NCBI GenBank assembly: GCA_023392135.1
Contig: JAEVZQ010000452.1
Span: 1-7,053 of the forward strand
DNA length: 7,053 nucleotides
From: Pseudomonadota bacterium
Lineage (GTDB): Bacteria; Pseudomonadota; Alphaproteobacteria; Rhizobiales; Hyphomicrobiaceae
Direction: 5' to 3'
Shown here one piece after another: positions 5,880 through 7,053 of this stretch. A model generated the notes under the pieces. The model was not told the origin of the DNA and searched no databases. It was given only the letters and a program-made list of their open reading frames with translations. The translations under genes were made by a program, and so were the position numbers. Numbering within the stretch: the stretch's first letter is position 1; each line of letters begins with the position of its first letter.

Positions 5880-7053
5880 GCTCCGATGCTGCAGCCCCCA
5901 TGCAGCCTTTCGATCTGGCCATTATCGGAGGCGGCATCAACGGCTGCGGAATCGCGCGAGATGCAGCAGGACGCGGCCTGCGCGTTGTGCTGTTCGAGAA
6001 GGATGACCTGGCCAGCGGAACGTCCAGTGCGTCGACGAAGCTGATCCACGGCGGTCTGCGCTATCTGGAGCACTACGAATTCCGCCTGGTGCGCGAGGCG
6101 CTGATCGAGCGCGAGGTTCTATGGGCGATCGCGCCCCACATCATCCGGCCGATGCGCTTCGTGCTGCCCCACCATCCGGCCATGCGGCCCGCATGGTTTC
6201 TGAGGCTGGGGCTGTTCTTCTACGACCACCTCGGCGGGCGGAAGCGACTGCCAGGGACGCGGACCTTATCTCTCGCTATCGATCCTGCGGGCGCCCCACT
6301 GAAGCCGGGGCTCTATACGCGCGGGTTCGAGTACTCCGATTGCTGGGTAGACGACGCCCGGCTGGTGGTCCTCAATGCCCGCGATGCCGCCGACCGGGGC
6401 GCCGTCATCCGAACCCGGTGCATCGTCGAGAGCGCAGACCGATCGGCCGAAGGATGGGCTATCACCGCCAGAGACCGTTGCACCGGGCAGAGGCAAGTGG
6501 TCCAAGCGCGCGTGCTCGTCAACGCCGCTGGCCCTTGGGTCGACACCGTCGATGCGCGTCTGCGCCCGGGCAAAGTGCGTCATCGCACCCGGCTCGTGCG
6601 CGGCGCCCATATTGTCGTTCCGAAGCTGTTCGATCACGACCGCGCCTACATCCTGCAGAATGCGGACGAGCGCATCGTATTCGCCATCCCCTACGAAGGC
6701 CGCTTCACGCTGATTGGCACGACCGACTGCGACCACACAGGCACGCTCGATAATGTCGAAGCCTCGCCCGAGGAAATCTCCTACCTCTGCGAGTCCATTT
6801 CCGCATACTTCAAAAGCCAAGTCCGGCCGGGCGATGTGGTCTGGAGCTTTGCCGGCGTACGTGCCCTGGCTGACGATGATGCGGAAGCAGCACAGGACGC
6901 CACCCGCGACTACCGATTGGAGCTCGAGGCAGACGGCGGCGCGCCTCTGCTGTCCGTGTTAGGCGGAAAAATTACAACTTACCGGCGGCTCGCAGAGGAG
7001 GCTTTGGAGCTCCTCGGTCCGCATCTGCCCAGGCCCAAGGGACCCGAGTGGAC
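5876..7053 (+). CDS. glpD: FAD-dependent glycerol-3-phosphate dehydrogenase (GlpD type), C-terminus beyond window
   Basis: This is a membrane-associated flavoenzyme that oxidises sn-glycerol 3-phosphate (or a related polyol phosphate) to dihydroxyacetone phosphate and passes electrons to quinone. The 392 residues present are most of a protein of usually about 500. Visible features are the Rossmann FAD site AIIGGGINGCGIARDAAGRG (15-34), the family signature SGTSSASTKLIHGGLRYLE (47-65), WVDDARLV (157-164), VNAAGPWV (215-222), LIGTTDCDHTGT (279-290), SFAGVRAL (324-331) and GGKITTYR (363-370). No internal stop or frameshift is seen. The start overlaps the HAD stop (ATGA). Close relatives act on other polyol phosphates, such as erythritol phosphate (EryB), so the true substrate could differ. 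The barrel and phosphatase neighbours make a non-glycerol role worth considering. Confidence 0.93.
   Translation, partial: MSSDAAAPMQPFDLAIIGGGINGCGIARDAAGRGLRVVLFEKDDLASGTSSASTKLIHGGLRYLEHYEFRLVREALIEREVLWAIAPHIIRPMRFVLPHHPAMRPAWFLRLGLFFYDHLGGRKRLPGTRTLSLAIDPAGAPLKPGLYTRGFEYSDCWVDDARLVVLNARDAADRGAVIRTRCIVESADRSAEGWAITARDRCTGQRQVVQARVLVNAAGPWVDTVDARLRPGKVRHRTRLVRGAHIVVPKLFDHDRAYILQNADERIVFAIPYEGRFTLIGTTDCDHTGTLDNVEASPEEISYLCESISAYFKSQVRPGDVVWSFAGVRALADDDAEAAQDATRDYRLELEADGGAPLLSVLGGKITTYRRLAEEALELLGPHLPRPKGPEW

Noticed and set aside
6121..6820. Alternative open frames on both strands inside glpD.
   Set aside because: glpD is uninterrupted with clear motifs throughout; the others are shadow frames rich in Arg, Pro and Ser.

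Overview
The window looks like chromosomal DNA of a high-GC alphaproteobacterium, probably of the Rhizobiales (a Bradyrhizobium-like genome would fit). This rests on strongly G/C-ending codons, the alphaproteobacterial look of the proteins, and palindromic intergenic repeats. It is inference, not a database match. Two divergent metabolic gene sets share one intergenic region of about 370 bp. I see no rRNA, tRNA, CRISPR array, transposase or phage gene.

Left part (minus strand, 1-3943, transcribed leftward): an rpiR-family regulator, a class III PLP aminotransferase, a TAXI-type solute-binding protein and the first 200 residues of a fused TRAP permease that runs off the left edge. The regulator stop and the aminotransferase start overlap (ATGA), the next gap is 32 bp, and a 102-bp gap with a G+C-rich hairpin precedes the permease. 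Together they read as a regulated import-and-transaminate module: the TRAP system takes up an amino or keto compound and the aminotransferase acts on it or a derivative. The substrate cannot be named from sequence.

Centre (3944-4309): two adjacent long inverted repeats of related sequence, one of which reaches to within a few bases of the rpiR start codon. They are followed by a short AT-richer stretch with a possible promoter, and a short open frame that may be the tail of a lost gene.

Right part (plus strand, 4310-7053): a ribulose-phosphate-binding-barrel-like protein, a HAD-IIB phosphatase and a GlpD-type FAD-dependent glycerol-3-phosphate dehydrogenase cut by the right edge. The HAD stop and glpD start overlap (ATGA). 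The set suggests metabolism of a phosphorylated polyol or sugar. The barrel gene carries one in-frame TGA at codon 132, while its reading frame and protein similarity continue intact to a TAA at 4994-4996. It is therefore best treated as a recently inactivated gene or a sequencing error.

The most notable points are the in-frame TGA, the paired palindromes between the two operons, and the two gene sets whose substrates are not obvious.
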